A stretch of DNA of 64,000 nt from Psilocybe azurescens (Eukaryota; Basidiomycota; Agaricomycetes; Agaricales; Agrocybaceae): contig JAJIRX010000590.1 of NCBI GenBank assembly GCA_023853785.1, positions 124,001-188,000 of the forward strand, read 5' to 3'. How positions within the stretch are numbered: position 1 is the stretch's first letter; each line of letters begins with the position of its first letter. A program made the position numbers and the translations under genes. Below, piece after piece: positions 34,162 to 45,728 of this stretch. The notes below the pieces were generated by a model that made no database searches, had not been told where the DNA came from, and saw nothing but the letters and a program-made list of their open reading frames with translations.

Positions 34162-35361
34162 ATGGCCACCGGAACAGCACTTTTCGAGCATTCCTACTAC
34201 ATAGGAAGCTATATTGGCGGGATCATGTACGGTGAGTTACTGGTATCAAAGCTTATTCAAATGTTGTCACCCACCCTGAAACTTCCATACAGGCTTTGAA
34301 CTAAGCGTGTATTTTATGATCTTGGAGTCATTGTTTCGTAGAGGAAACAAGAGCTCTATGCACAGCAAACGGTTCTGCGCGATATACAGCACAATCATGG
34401 TTCTGCTCACAACCATCGATGTCGCATGTAATGCCGTCTGGGGAGAAGAAATGTGGATCACATATCGGGACCAACCCGGAGGAGTTGCTGAATATATCAA
34501 GACCAAGGTATCCGTTGGGTACGAGACGTTGGGGTCTGTATCTGTTGTCGGCTCTGTGTTTATGGGCGACGCACTTCTGGTGGGACTTCTTTCCACGCCG
34601 GCAATTCTCGATATTCACTTTCTTTCCACAGATATATCGCCTTTTTCTTGTTTATGGAAGGAACCTTGGGGTCATTTTGGTTCCCACTTTCGCGTACATA
34701 GTCGGATTTGGTGAGATTGTCCTTCAGTTGATCTGATACCATGTGCTCATTAGTCTTCCCTGAAGCATTGGCGATCCAGCAACTTGTCCTTGCAGGCAAA
34801 CCCCACGGCGATTTCTTTGGCAAAGATAGTGTTAGATTTGCGGTGGCATACTACACGATCACGATATGTCTCAACATTGTGGTGACTATCTTCATCTGTG
34901 TCCGCCTATTCCGGCTGTCTAGGCGGTTCTCAAGCACGTTAGGCAGAGAGAATGGCCAGGTTTATGGGGGTGCAGCGGCTATCCTCATCGAATCCGCGGC
35001 GCCTTACAGCCTTCTGGGTATGATGTATCTCGTGCCTTTCTCCCTACAATACGGGACGGGTATCCTATTTGGCCAACTCTGGTCGAAAATGAGCGTGCGT
35101 CCCATTTCCTGTCGTCGACTATCTCCAGACAAATTAATTCGATGATTGCTGCAGGGTATAGCGCCACTTCTGATAATATTGCGAGTTGTAAACGGCAGGG
35201 CATGGAGTGAAGATGGTACACAAATCCGGACACCTCTCACCTTTGTCCCGCCCGACGTCACTACCATACCCTCTCCACTTCATTCTGTGGCCTTCCTGGG
35301 CCAGAGCCAATCATCCCAAACGATACTGGAGCACTTGTCATCTAAACATGTCTCATCTTGA
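34162..35361 (+). CDS. Basidiomycete seven-helix membrane protein 2
   Basis: Exons 34162..34231, 34293..34579, 34632..34710, 34766..35094 and 35155..35361 give 323 aa. Paralog of the protein at 23433, sharing for example EHSYYIGSYIGGIMYGFEL, NAVWGEEMWITYRD, VFMGDALL, ALAIQQLVLAGKP and IESAAPYSLLGMM. The C-tail is different and Ser/Pro-rich. The identical intron positions and phases in both copies mean a duplication of the genomic locus, not a retrocopy. Function unknown. Confidence 0.82.
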
Positions 35362-35659
35362 CCTCTATACTTACATTTAATCCCACAACATCTGACACAC
35401 TATTGGCCTTATCTTATTAGCTACACCCGCTTTAGCGCAGGCTTCAACAATTAAATCCGCCAGGGGGCGATCCTAATTTTTCTAGACGTGTACTTTTGTA
35501 TTAATGTGTAATTTGTACATGAGAATGTAAAGTATTCTATGTACCTGAACAAATGTATCCTGACGTGTTGATTATGCTCCTGCTTCCGCTTCCGCTACCT
35601 TGCTCCCGTCCCGTCGCGTCAAGCACAGGGCGATTGCAATACTAAACAACTGCCCCGCT

Positions 35660-36773
35660 TTACTCGGAGGCGGAGTCTATTGTTTGAAGACGTGGATTGG
35701 CCATTCCCCCCAGGGGAGAAGACATCATCTTCGATCCTTTGTATTCAAACCCAAGACCAGTATATACTCGAATCTAAACAATAAGACCAGATAAATATAG
35801 ATTTAGATTGGCGTGGAATTCTCGAATATCAGAAAATACATACATTTTCATCGTTAGTAGTACATGTTGCAAGGCTTTCTCCGGCCCTGATAGCCTAGAA
35901 AGCCATTCAAACTGAATTCAGTACTCCACATACAAGGTACCCAAATCAGGTAACCCACCTTTGTCTGCACCAGTTCAAGGAGAGCCCGTAGAACACCTTT
36001 CCGCTGGTAATCGCGGTGGATCATTGCCATATGTAACCACCAGGAGTCCTTTTGTCCCTGGATACAAAACGACGTGTAAATAAGGAACGGGCGTAGTGTT
36101 ACGTTCCTGTCTTACTGTGGGTCCTAATAGACTTGCGACAAATTCTGGGAACTCGTCTATGTACTATAGTAGTAGAGTGTCAACGATACGCATAATATAA
36201 TTCGACGCTGGCCACTGAATACGAATCATACCTTGCTATTGAAATATCCTTGTGCTTCGTCGGACAGCCTAGACATAAATTCATAGTATCCAAGATTCTT
36301 CTGTTCTTCACTAATCTCGTAATTCAGCGACAATCCAATTCCAAAGACAACTAGCACGTAGAAAATGGATACGGACGTGCTGAAAATTTCGTTTCCGGGA
36401 GGCATCCACATAGTGTAGCCAACCAGCTCTCCTTTATCATTGGTGGCTTCGTAATACTCACCGGAGTGCACTCCTGCACGCAGAATGGCCAACGCCTCAT
36501 ACTTCATTAAGGATATCTCGCCTCCGGCGAGGCTGACAGCACCTAAATCTTTCCGTCAAAACGTAATTCAGTCAATTGAGTCAATGAAATCGAGATATGT
36601 ACAACTAACTCGTCTGCATAACGTCGGTGAATAATGCTGCGGCCGTTTCCAGTCTCTCCTCTAAAATGTCGCAATTAATGGAGAAGAGTTCAGCGTATGC
36701 ATTTAAATTGGGGAAACAGTGAGCACTTGCCGCTAGGACTCTTGACTTGCGCGACCCGAAAGGAGACAGACAT
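35660..36773 (-). CDS. GNAT-family N-acetyltransferase 2
   Basis: Eight exons (36731..36773, 36610..36660, 36377..36542, 36232..36310, 36116..36163, 35959..36057, 35844..35894, 35660..35773) join in frame to 216 aa. Family blocks are MSVSFRVAQVKSPSEE, SLAGGEISLMKYEALAIL, GEYYEATNDKGELVGYTMWM, KDSWWLHMAMIHRDYQRKG (acetyl-CoA motif A) and YTGLGFEYKG. Six of eight exon lengths equal those expected from GNAT 1 or differ by only a few bases. Intron 1 uses a GC donor (GCAAGT at 36725-36730 read on the minus strand) with a normal TTTTAG acceptor. Frame continuity and the match to GNAT 1 support this. Confidence 0.87.
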
Positions 36774-37296
36774 ACTACGTGGTGAAGGTCATCCCAAGGC
36801 TCCAACTACACCTTTCAAATATACATCGTTCGTGCTCCTCTTGCCGTCTTGCCAACGAGCAGCAAGACCAATTAATCACGTCTTGCCCATAAATAACTCC
36901 GGCCGTGAATTGTCAGCTTATTTGAAATCACACACCCTCGATAAGTGCATACAGGTTGTGTCGCACGTCGGTGTTAGCACTGCTCAGGATGCCTTCAACA
37001 CTGAAGAACGGAGATGGGGTGGCGTGAACGATGAACCCCAAAGGGATAAATCATGATAACGTCGACCTGTCGGCAGAATGATTAACATGGTGCTCGAGGT
37101 CCCTGTGAATCGTGTCGCACCCTGTGCCATTCGGGAATTACGAAAGGGATGCACTGAGTAGGAATTGAGAGTAGGAATTGATTTGAAACATCGAATTTAT
37201 CCATTCCAAAAAAAAGATCAGGGATCTAGGCAATTCAAAGAGCCTATGTAGGATACAGCTTAAGCAAAACAGCGTCGTTTCGCAAATAGCACGGCA
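36774..37296. promoter_or_regulatory. Divergent promoter region, GNAT 2 / UstYa 2
   Basis: Head-to-head spacing of 523 bp between an acetyltransferase and an oxidase of the same island. Possible co-regulation. No specific site recognised. Confidence 0.45.
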
Positions 37297-38021
37297 ATGA
37301 GGTGGAACGGTGGAGGTCATCGAGCGCAGCTTTTGGCGATTGCATTGTTCGTCGCAGCTTCACTGTATCTGACATGGTCGTTGGCCGAATTCGCCAAAAA
37401 TGCCCAGAAGCTCGTCCAACTGAGGACGCACGCAAGGCGCAGTCATATCGTACGACCGCTGGATTCATACTGTAAGAGTCTACTTTTTGTCACATCACCG
37501 TCATCCTGACATGTCTTCACATAGCATTTGTTGGAGGCGATCATCCAAAGCGTCTCCCGATAAAGGAAAAGCTCGTCAAAACGGTCGTCCAGGAAAGCGT
37601 ACATTTTGACCTGATTGCCCCCGAATCAGAGGCGGAATGGCTTTGGATAGCGTCGGTGGGTGATGGCCACATTCGACTGGGAAAAGAGAAACGGATGTTT
37701 GCAGTCGCCATGTTTCACGAGTTGCATTGTTTGAGGGCGATCCGGAACGTCATGGAAAAGGGTTGGGACACCTTCAGCAAACCGCGACAGGGCCATATAT
37801 TGCACTGCTACAACTACCTTCGGCAATATACGCTTTGCTCTGCGGATGCCACCCTTGAGCCTGGGGATTTTACAAAGCGAAATTTCACCACGGAAAGATT
37901 CGGTGCAACGCATACGTGTGTAGATTGGGAGCCGTCGTATAAAATGGCAGAAGAGAAATGGGCGGAATGGAGCAGGTTCCGCGTAGCGCACGGTATTCCG
38001 TGGCACGACGATGTAACATAA
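37297..38021 (+). CDS. UstYa-family (DUF3328) oxidase 2, both HxxHC motifs intact
   Basis: Exons 37297..37471 and 37525..38021 give 223 aa. The N-terminal membrane anchor (LLAIALFVAASLYLTWSLA, about residues 12-30) is followed by the lumenal domain. It contains VQESVHFDL, MFHELHCLRAIR (first motif HELHC), GHILHCYNYLRQYTLC (second motif HILHC) and THTCVDWEPSYKMAEEKW. These are the copper-ligand-type motifs of UstYa proteins, which carry out oxidative macrocyclisation of ribosomal peptides in ustiloxin, asperipin and related pathways. It is the catalytically competent-looking member of the pair in this island. Confidence 0.9.
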
Positions 38022-38382
38022 GATCTCATAAGCTATTCAAAATTCACGATATCTGGATAGTTTTTGAACTGGTGCATGAAGAAATCATTTACTGAAAGAG
38101 CCGACGAACACACTCGGCCCTAGGCAAAATTGAGACTTAACATCCGGATGCGAAACTAGTAGAATCGAAACACTTGCCTATGAAAATTTGACTAATGCCT
38201 TTAGATATTCGGCACCGGTCATGCTGCAGGCTTCGGAATGTAGAGGAAAATTGGAACAGAAAAAGGTGCGTTGTGTCATGTGAATCTCTCAGTCTATTGT
38301 ATTACATAAGCTATGATGTTTCTGACAGATTTCCACACCGCCTCGAGTTCAAAGATTCTTCTACTAACGTTCTCCCCAATCC

Positions 38383-39155
38383 ATGCTCGCCTGGAGGGCA
38401 GTTTCTCGTCGACCAGCCACTATCATACGGCAAGGCCTACAGATACCAAGACGCACATTTCATCTATCACCACCCAGAGCGCAATTGCAACAGTCCAGAG
38501 GTGGAAACTTGCTCGCGAAATTACGGTTCAGAGCAGATGGAAAACCACGGTCGCGGTTAATGGGGGCTGCCGTTGGTGTGTAGTCATTCAACTATCACAA
38601 ATCACAAATACTTATGTTCTATAGGCACCCTCGTTCTGTTCAACATATTGACGCTGCTCACGATGTACGACCTAGTTGAAGACGGTGAAATAGCACTCGG
38701 ACTTCTCGTTAACATCATATATATCCAGCGAGCGGATATGGCCTATGATAGTGTCAACCTGAACGATCCCGCAGAGACTCTGGCGTACTTCAAAAAGCTG
38801 TATCAAGCTTTCTCTCGCATTGCTCAAGAGGAAGTCGACGATCTTTTCAAGGACCTGTCTCGTCTTATCAAGGCTGGAGGGGGAGGCTAGTCCGGAAGCC
38901 GAAGCGCATCGGATTATGCGCACGGCGGCAGAACAAATTCATATCGCTTTCCAAGAACTTGACCAGGATTCCATCGCAATCACAGCGAATTACATACTAG
39001 ACGTTATGCGGGATGCCTTGGAAGGCCTGATCGACTTGGTGCCGGAGAATGACGACGACGATGATAGCGACTCGAAATACACATTCCAGCTGATTCGCGA
39101 CCACTCAAAGAAAGATGCAGGGGCCGTACTCAAGGATTATGAGTCTTTGGGATAG
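38383..39155 (+). CDS. Small protein with mitochondrial-type presequence and one membrane segment (one frame break)
   Basis: Exons 38383..38575 and 38625..39155. The N-terminus (MLAWRAVSRRPATIIRQGLQ, then RRTFHLSP) is Arg/Ser-rich without acids, as in a mitochondrial presequence. A hydrophobic segment TLVLFNILTLLTM follows. The rest is helical and acidic, ending in DDDDDSDSKYTF and KDYESLG. The two halves are out of frame by one base. The G5 run at 38879-38883 is one base too long for SRLIKAGG to run into EASPEAEAHRIMR. I do not recognise the family. Confidence 0.6.
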
Positions 39156-39883
39156 AAGGGCAAAGTGTACGTCATTCCAGTGGTCTATGTAAAACACGAG
39201 CTCACAACGACCAATCTAGGTGTCCGTCGGACTAATATATCTAATTTTTAGAATATCTACTAGCAAATAATGGCATTTAATCATAGACAATCGGAAATAT
39301 TTCATGTTCATCGGCTTTCGGTACAAGCATCTACATAACTGAAGCTCGAAGAGCGGTGAAGCATGTGAACCTCCAAGGTCTATTCTCGACAATTCAGTCC
39401 ATAATAACAGTACGCATGCGAAGACACCGTACCCTATACAACCGTCCCAGAATGAGGCTTTCCTGCGTCATTTGCCTGCCCTACGCCTTTACCCTTAACC
39501 CAAGCAAACCTCGTCGCCCATGCTCGGCCACTGCCACAGCAAAGGATGTAATGCCAACACCCATGGCCTGCGATCACTGTTCAAACGAAATTCATACTCG
39601 GGCCTTCAGCAAGGCATATATGTAAAACATCCATAAATTCTAAAAGACCGACTAAAAAGGCACTGTTTAATCTAATCGTACGATCACATTCAAACAGCTC
39701 GACCTCACTTCTTTCATCCTATAAATTCGAAAACTTTAAAACAAAAAACAAAAAGGGATGTGGAAGACATGAAAGGAAAAGCTACCACACGACGCATCGA
39801 GCGTTGCCGTGCAGAACTATTCACATCTTTGGAAACAAGGAAAAGAATTGAAGAACTTCTCTCTCTTTGTGGGGGAATTTAGA
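39156..39883. other. Convergent 3' intergenic region
   Basis: Between the presequence protein (plus) and the Ser/Thr-rich gene (minus). Nothing recognised. Confidence 0.5.
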
Positions 39884-41869
39884 TCAGTTCATGGCACTTC
39901 GTCCGGGGAATTTGGACGCGTATTCGAAGAAGCGTCTTGCGAGGGTGGGAAGATCGTCGTCTGTTCCAGGGGCGTCTGTGCGTCCGGTTGGCTGCGAGGT
40001 GGCCGCTGTAGAGGTTGTCTGAGCGGCAGTCGTCGAAGTCGTAACGGCCGATGTGGTCACTGCTGTCTCAGCAGCGGACGTCGAGGTCGCATCAACCGAT
40101 GTAGTCACTGCTGTCTCAGCAGCGGATGTCGTCTCCGAAGCTGCAACGGTGGTGGAGTCACCTGCAGTGGCAGTGGCAGTCTCAGTAGCGGCAACGGTGG
40201 TGCTGGCTGCTGCTGTCGATGACGACGATTTAGTTCCTTTTTCCTGTTGCTGTTACGGTTCGTGCCTTTGGACGAAACTCTGTTCTTGTTGAGGTTCTTG
40301 CCGTGCTTATTGGTGGCAGCTGTCGTCGTTGCGGCGGCAGCAGATGAAGACGTGGCCGAAGCGGACTCAGCGGCACCTGCAGCGTCGGTCGCAGCTGCGC
40401 CAGCAGTAACAGTAACAGTCTGGTGTGATTCATGAGCAAAGTGTAATAAGCAGCCGAGGATGTATGAGTGTAACTTACGACGGGGGATGCGGTTACAGTG
40501 ACGGTCTAGTGATGCCAATGATGAATAACCGTAGGGGACAAATGAAAAGGGAAGAACTTACGACTTTGGCTGCAGCTGCAGCTTTAGTGACAGTCTAATA
40601 ACATGAAGGTTAATATAGTCGGCATGGTGTATACAGCAATTACAACTAACGACTTGAGGGGGCATGTATCAGTTCCAGCAGCCTGGGTAATTCGTGATAA
40701 CGAATGGTAAGTACCAACGCGACTTGAATGGAGGAAAAGGGCTGACCGCAGTGGTGGTGGCGGCAGCAGTCGTGACAACCAATACCTTGGTCGATGACGC
40801 GGCTGCCGACGAATCGCTCTTGGATGCTGACGCTGACGTTGACTCAGTAGCGGCGGCTGTAGTGGTGCTGGCAGACGCAGACGATGTGTGGACGGCCGAC
40901 GAGGACACCGACTCTGAGGCGGCAGATGAAGATTCTGTAGCTGTGCCCATCGCTTTGGACGACACTACTGTTGTTTCAGATGCAGAAGCAGAGGTAGAGA
41001 CAGTCTCCGACGCTGAAGCACTAGCAGTCTCAGAGGCAGTTGAGCTGGCGCTGACGCTCTCAGTGGCAGAAGAGGTCACTTCGGCGCTCGTGCTGGTACT
41101 GGCGGTTTCGGCGGGGTGGCAGTCTCGCTAACGCTGGCGGTTTCGGACGCGGACGCAGAGCCAGATACAGAGACGGTAGTCGTTGTGCTGGAAGTTCCGC
41201 ATGCTTCGACGACTTTGGTGCTAGCAGCGAGTGCTTTGGTGATTTGTTTTTCAACGGTGGTCAGCAACTGTGTCACTTTGTTTGAATTGCTTCTGTTGTT
41301 AAAATCAGTGACACACATATCTACTGGGAATCGCCTGTCTTACGCATTTGTGCCGGTAAGGGCGGTTCTGGCTCCATCCAGACCACTAGCAATCAAGCTG
41401 AAGCTGTCGAGAGAAGGAGTAGTGCCCTTGGAGAGGGAATCTGCGACATTGTTAACTCCACTCAGAGATTCCTTCAATCCCTCCTGAATGGCGGTAAGCG
41501 AAGTGATGAGAGTGGCATCGCTGCAATAAATTTGCGAAATTTTAGTGAGGTAATAACAGTGTTGGGATTCAGACAAACTTGGGAGAGGTATTAGCTGTCT
41601 TCACCAGTGCATCGTTGGCCGATTTGATATGAGCGACAAGCGAAGTCTGCGCAGAAGTACATGACGTAGCAGTGTTCTCAGAGGCGGCAGCAGTTGTTAC
41701 AGCAGTGGCTTTCCCTTGTCCGCGACCTTGAAGAGGAACTGGAACGGTTAACGCGAGTTCAGTACGACGCTGCAGGGTTTTAACAGAGAAATATGAGCGC
41801 ACCAGCGTTGACTTGGAATGCACAGGCCAAGACCAGAAAAGATGCCAAAGAGGTGGGGAAGCGTGCCAT
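39884..41869 (-). CDS. Secreted Ser/Thr-rich cell-surface-type protein, HsbA-like N-terminal helical domain
   Basis: Inferred exons are 41803..41869, 41579..41738, 41344..41520, 40747..41289, 40651..40682, 40562..40594, 40479..40505 and 39884..40419. Exon 1 is a signal peptide (MARFPTSLASFLVLACAFQV, cut before VPLQ). Residues about 45-180 form an Ala/Thr/Leu helical region (CTSAQTSLVAHIKSANDALV, ITSLTAIQEGLKESL) reminiscent of hydrophobic-surface-binding HsbA proteins. The rest is a long Ser/Thr/Ala stalk, expected to be heavily O-glycosylated. Tiny exons of 33 and 27 nt and the start of exon 8 each begin with a TVT motif. Three single-base deficits at homopolymers (41113-41116, 40658-40662, 40238-40242) are needed to keep one frame. 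HsbA assignment is tentative. Confidence 0.6.
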
Positions 41870-43887
41870 TGAGAAGTAGTTCAAAAGAATTCCAAGGAAA
41901 AGTGTTTAAAAAAGATCGAATTATTGAAGAAACGAAACGAAAAGAAGTGAGGTCGACTCAGAGAAGACACCAGGTCAAAAGAAACGACGATGCCAGGCCG
42001 GTTAGAGAAAAGGATGGAAAACGAACATTATTTGCTTCGAGCTCTGCTTTATAGGTTTGCGACCTGCCGTCCTTGGCACGATGAAAAACCTGTCGAGATG
42101 ACGACAACTATCAATTTCGAATTACGGAAAGTCTCCGCCAAGTTTCAACGTTGTCTATAGCCAAGCTATTTAGAAAGAGGAGCCGCAGGGAGCTGACGCC
42201 TGGAGTCTGGAGCTGCGTATAACCGAAGCTCGACATAAGTACGCACTAGTACGCTATGATCACATTTGGCTGGACATCACGCACATCAATCGCGTCGCAG
42301 TCAATAGACTGCACTGCGGTAAGTACACTTGAATCCAGAGAGAAGGGACAGAATAAGAACCGGTTTTGGTGAAGAAAATCAAAGTAGATTTCGTCAGACG
42401 CCTAGAACAGGGCCTTGACTCAACTCTATTTCTATGGATGATTCTACTTGATTCTGTCGCCAGGGAAAATATCCGCTTTGGTACTGCAGGGTTGGAAATC
42501 AGACGATTGTTTGTTGGGCTCACCTCTCCTGGAAAAGTGCGCAGTTAATTGTTGCAACGGTTTAAGGAGAGTAACTGGTGGAATCTCCAGAAAATAGCAA
42601 AGTCGGTGGGATGCGCATGACCTGGAAGGGGGACGTCGTCCAAACGGTATCCAAGGCTCGATAGCAACATAAGTGATGCGGGGTAGTTTTCTCTCTGTTT
42701 GAGTGTCTGTCTTGATTTTAAGAGCCTTAGCCACCCATGTAAAGTGAAACCGGTTCGACGTGTTGACCACCACTAGCTTTCAAATGCTACTAATGGGTAG
42801 ACGGTGGATTGAAATGTGAAAGCATCCGAAAGCTGCACAGTTTAAACGAGGCTGGATGATAATTCGCCATATATTCCGCAGAATTTAGCTGGGTTCAAAT
42901 GATAACGAAAGATTGATTTTGAAATTGCAATAAAGATGAGATTTCGGAAGTGCTTTGGTACAAGTTCAGCAAGCAGTTCAAATGAGACGGGACAGCATTG
43001 TTGGAAGGCCTTGCCAAGCAACAGCAAAGGGACCTTGCCGCAGAACGTGACCTCGAACATCGGATAAATCCGTGATATTGGTGTTTCCACAGTCTGAGAG
43101 TCTGAGTGTACAGTGGCATGCATTGTGCAGTTATTTTGCAGTCACAGCAGTGAGAGGGATATCTTGAGGGAAAATGCATTTTCTGCGCCCCAGTGCTCAA
43201 GTATTTTGTAAGCTGTTGTCTTTTCCTAATCTTGAGTTACAGTTCCGTTTTTAGCACTTAAGTTTAGATTTCCCACGGATAAACTTACGCTCTGCTCGGT
43301 TGCTGCTGGGGCACGTTACCTGGACTTATGCAACTTCCGATCCCACATTCACCGAGAAAAAGATGCTCCTGGAGACTGGTCATATATCGCACTGCAGAAT
43401 CCTCATCCCTATCTCTCTCTTGGGTTTGAAGGCCTGTCATTAGAATTCCAGTTTTGGTCATGGATAGTCATGTCATAACAATTGCCATGCTTCGCAGTCA
43501 AGTTTAGCACTTGGAGTTAGCGGAGTGACCACAATCGGTAGTCTTTGAAGCCCGTGATCAAAGACATGAAAAGACTCAAGAATAATGTCCTCGAGTTTTT
43601 ATTATGCCACTCAGCGCCGGCTTCGTCATAAGAGCGCCCTGTCTCTTTCATTGACCAGATCCCAGCTTTCATTATACCCCAGTACTCTTTCATTCAATCC
43701 ACCACCAAGGTTGAAGGTTTGTGGGCCATTCCATCAACCAGATACCTCCCCACACTCCTTTAAAAAATTTCTTCTTCGTTTTTCTCTTTAATCATAAACC
43801 ACTCCACTCCTTTCATTTCTCCTTCGATTTTCTTATATCCTGTTTTCAACTCTCTATCAGCTTTATCAACTCTATTACTCACCCATC
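41870..43887. other. Divergent intergenic region
   Basis: Upstream regions of the Ser/Thr-rich gene (minus) and the 43888 gene (plus). A pyrimidine-rich leader precedes the latter (about 43660-43887). Minus ORFs at 42444-43200 lack motifs. Confidence 0.45.
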
Positions 43888-45728
43888 ATGGAATTGGAGA
43901 ATGGATCGGCACATCATCTTACCCGGGATACGCGCTCATCTGGATCTTTACCATCATCCCGGGCAAAAACTGCTATTCCTCCAGCTTCACCACAATTGCA
44001 GCCCGGTCGGAGGATATCAGGACCGCGGCGGATACGGTCCGCCGAGCAAGCCGGGCTCACTCACCGGAGTCACTCCTCGTCAAATCAGGAGAATAAAGGC
44101 GTAATCCACCGACGCACCACCTCCGTCGATACCATCCGGACGCGATTCTCAAAATCCAAAAACTCCACCGATGTGGCAGACCGTGAAACAACACTTTTGA
44201 GTATTACCAGCGCCGGCGCCATCAAGCACAAATTAAAATCTTTCCTTCCTTCTTCCATCATCGTAATAGACCTCGGGGCATTCGACCAAGGGCCACGCAA
44301 ATCTCGCGTCGAAAAATCTGTCCAGACAACTGATAGTGTCCCAGTATCTAAGCCATCGACAACGATCCTCAATGTAGACCAGACCGACGTCGCTACTGGA
44401 ACCGCGACGCACACGACAACATACTTATCTATTGACGCCTCGGATGATCTTTCTCGTTGGGACATGGACTACATACCACCTATCCTCAGCTCTCCTGGAA
44501 GTCCAGCTTCCAACATCAGAACCGCTACGCATACTCCATCTCTATCTAATATTCCCCCATTCTCATCACCAATTGAAGACGACGCTCTCATCGAAAATGA
44601 TATTCCATTCCCGCTCAATCGACATTCTAAAGTTATCATGGAGAATATGGGTATCAGAAAGGCAAAAACACTTGCTAGATCTCGCAGTACAAGCGGTGCA
44701 AGCGCCATTAATCGGCCACTCATTCTGCCCAAGCCTGAATCGCGTCTCGTTTCCAGTGACCCTGGCAGCCCGAATTCCGTCGATAATAGATTGGTGGGCC
44801 TCCCTAATCCTCTCCCGCTACGAACACTGTGTCAAAACCGTGAAACTCAGCATCCTCTGGGAACACCGTCAACAACCATCCCGATGCCTCCGGCGAAGAG
44901 TCAGAATCAGAGTATTGCACCACCAGCTCCTAACCCTTCGGCCTCAAAACAAGATGCTTGGGGATGTACACATCTCGGCGCAGCAGACTGCGAATTATCA
45001 ATTGTCTTTCCTCAGACCTCCCACTTTGAAGTATGGGATATGGGCGATAAGTGAGTACTATCATTACGATGAAAATGTGGCCCTTATATGAATCTATCTT
45101 ATTTAGTGCGCACGTAGCCTGCCCTGTGATGCTCTGCATCATGGCTAAGGATCCTCATAGATGGTCCGGCAAGCCACTGGCGCTGCCCGATGTGTCGCTT
45201 ATTGACATCCGATGCGAAGACAGTCCGTTTCCCTCATCCATGTCTCGATACGACCACCGTAACGAGTACGCCACCTTCTATATGGGCTCTAAAACGGGTA
45301 CGGCCAACGATGATCTCATCTCCGGTGACCGTCCACAGTCCGTGAGTGGGATCAGTCAAAACGGGATAACGCTTGATGGGAAATGGGTCCGCACATACAC
45401 GAAGCCAGGCATCGAAAGCAACGGGCGAACACGCGTGCATCGAAGAGATGGCTTGCGTGCTTTGATGGGTACCAATGAGCACGGCAGTGCGGCTACTGTG
45501 AGAGGGTGGTACCTTCAGTTCTGGATACCCATCCCCACACGGCTTTTCGAGAAGCGCGAAACTCGTGCGTTTAATATCAATGCTAGGGTTTGGATGATGG
45601 GAGATGAAAAGCGCGTTCTTTCTTTGGACAAGAATGGAGACGGTCAGGTTTTCCCTTTACTGGCCGAAGCGGAGATGACTGTATCGCATTTGAGGAAGGA
45701 AAGGGAAATGGAACTTTGGCGCTGGTGA
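43888..45728 (+). CDS. Unknown soluble protein with disordered N-terminal half
   Basis: Exons 43888..45050 and 45107..45728 (56-bp intron, GTGAGT donor, ATTTAG acceptor) give 594 aa in one frame. The first ~370 residues are Ser/Thr/Pro-rich and probably disordered. The C-terminal ~220 residues are compact in composition, with blocks ACPVMLCIMAKDPHRW, RYDHRNEYATFYMG, GWYLQFWIPIP and RAFNINARVWMMGDEKRVL. No signal peptide or membrane segment. I do not recognise the family. Confidence 0.75.

Noticed and set aside
40694..41131. 145-codon plus-strand Ala/Asp/Val-rich ORF
   Set aside because: Reverse complement of a Ser/Thr/Ala-rich stalk gives a long, biased open frame. The minus strand has the signal peptide and introns.
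44085..44465. 126-codon minus ORF
   Set aside because: Lies entirely within exon 1 of the 43888 gene, whose plus frame is longer and splices cleanly.
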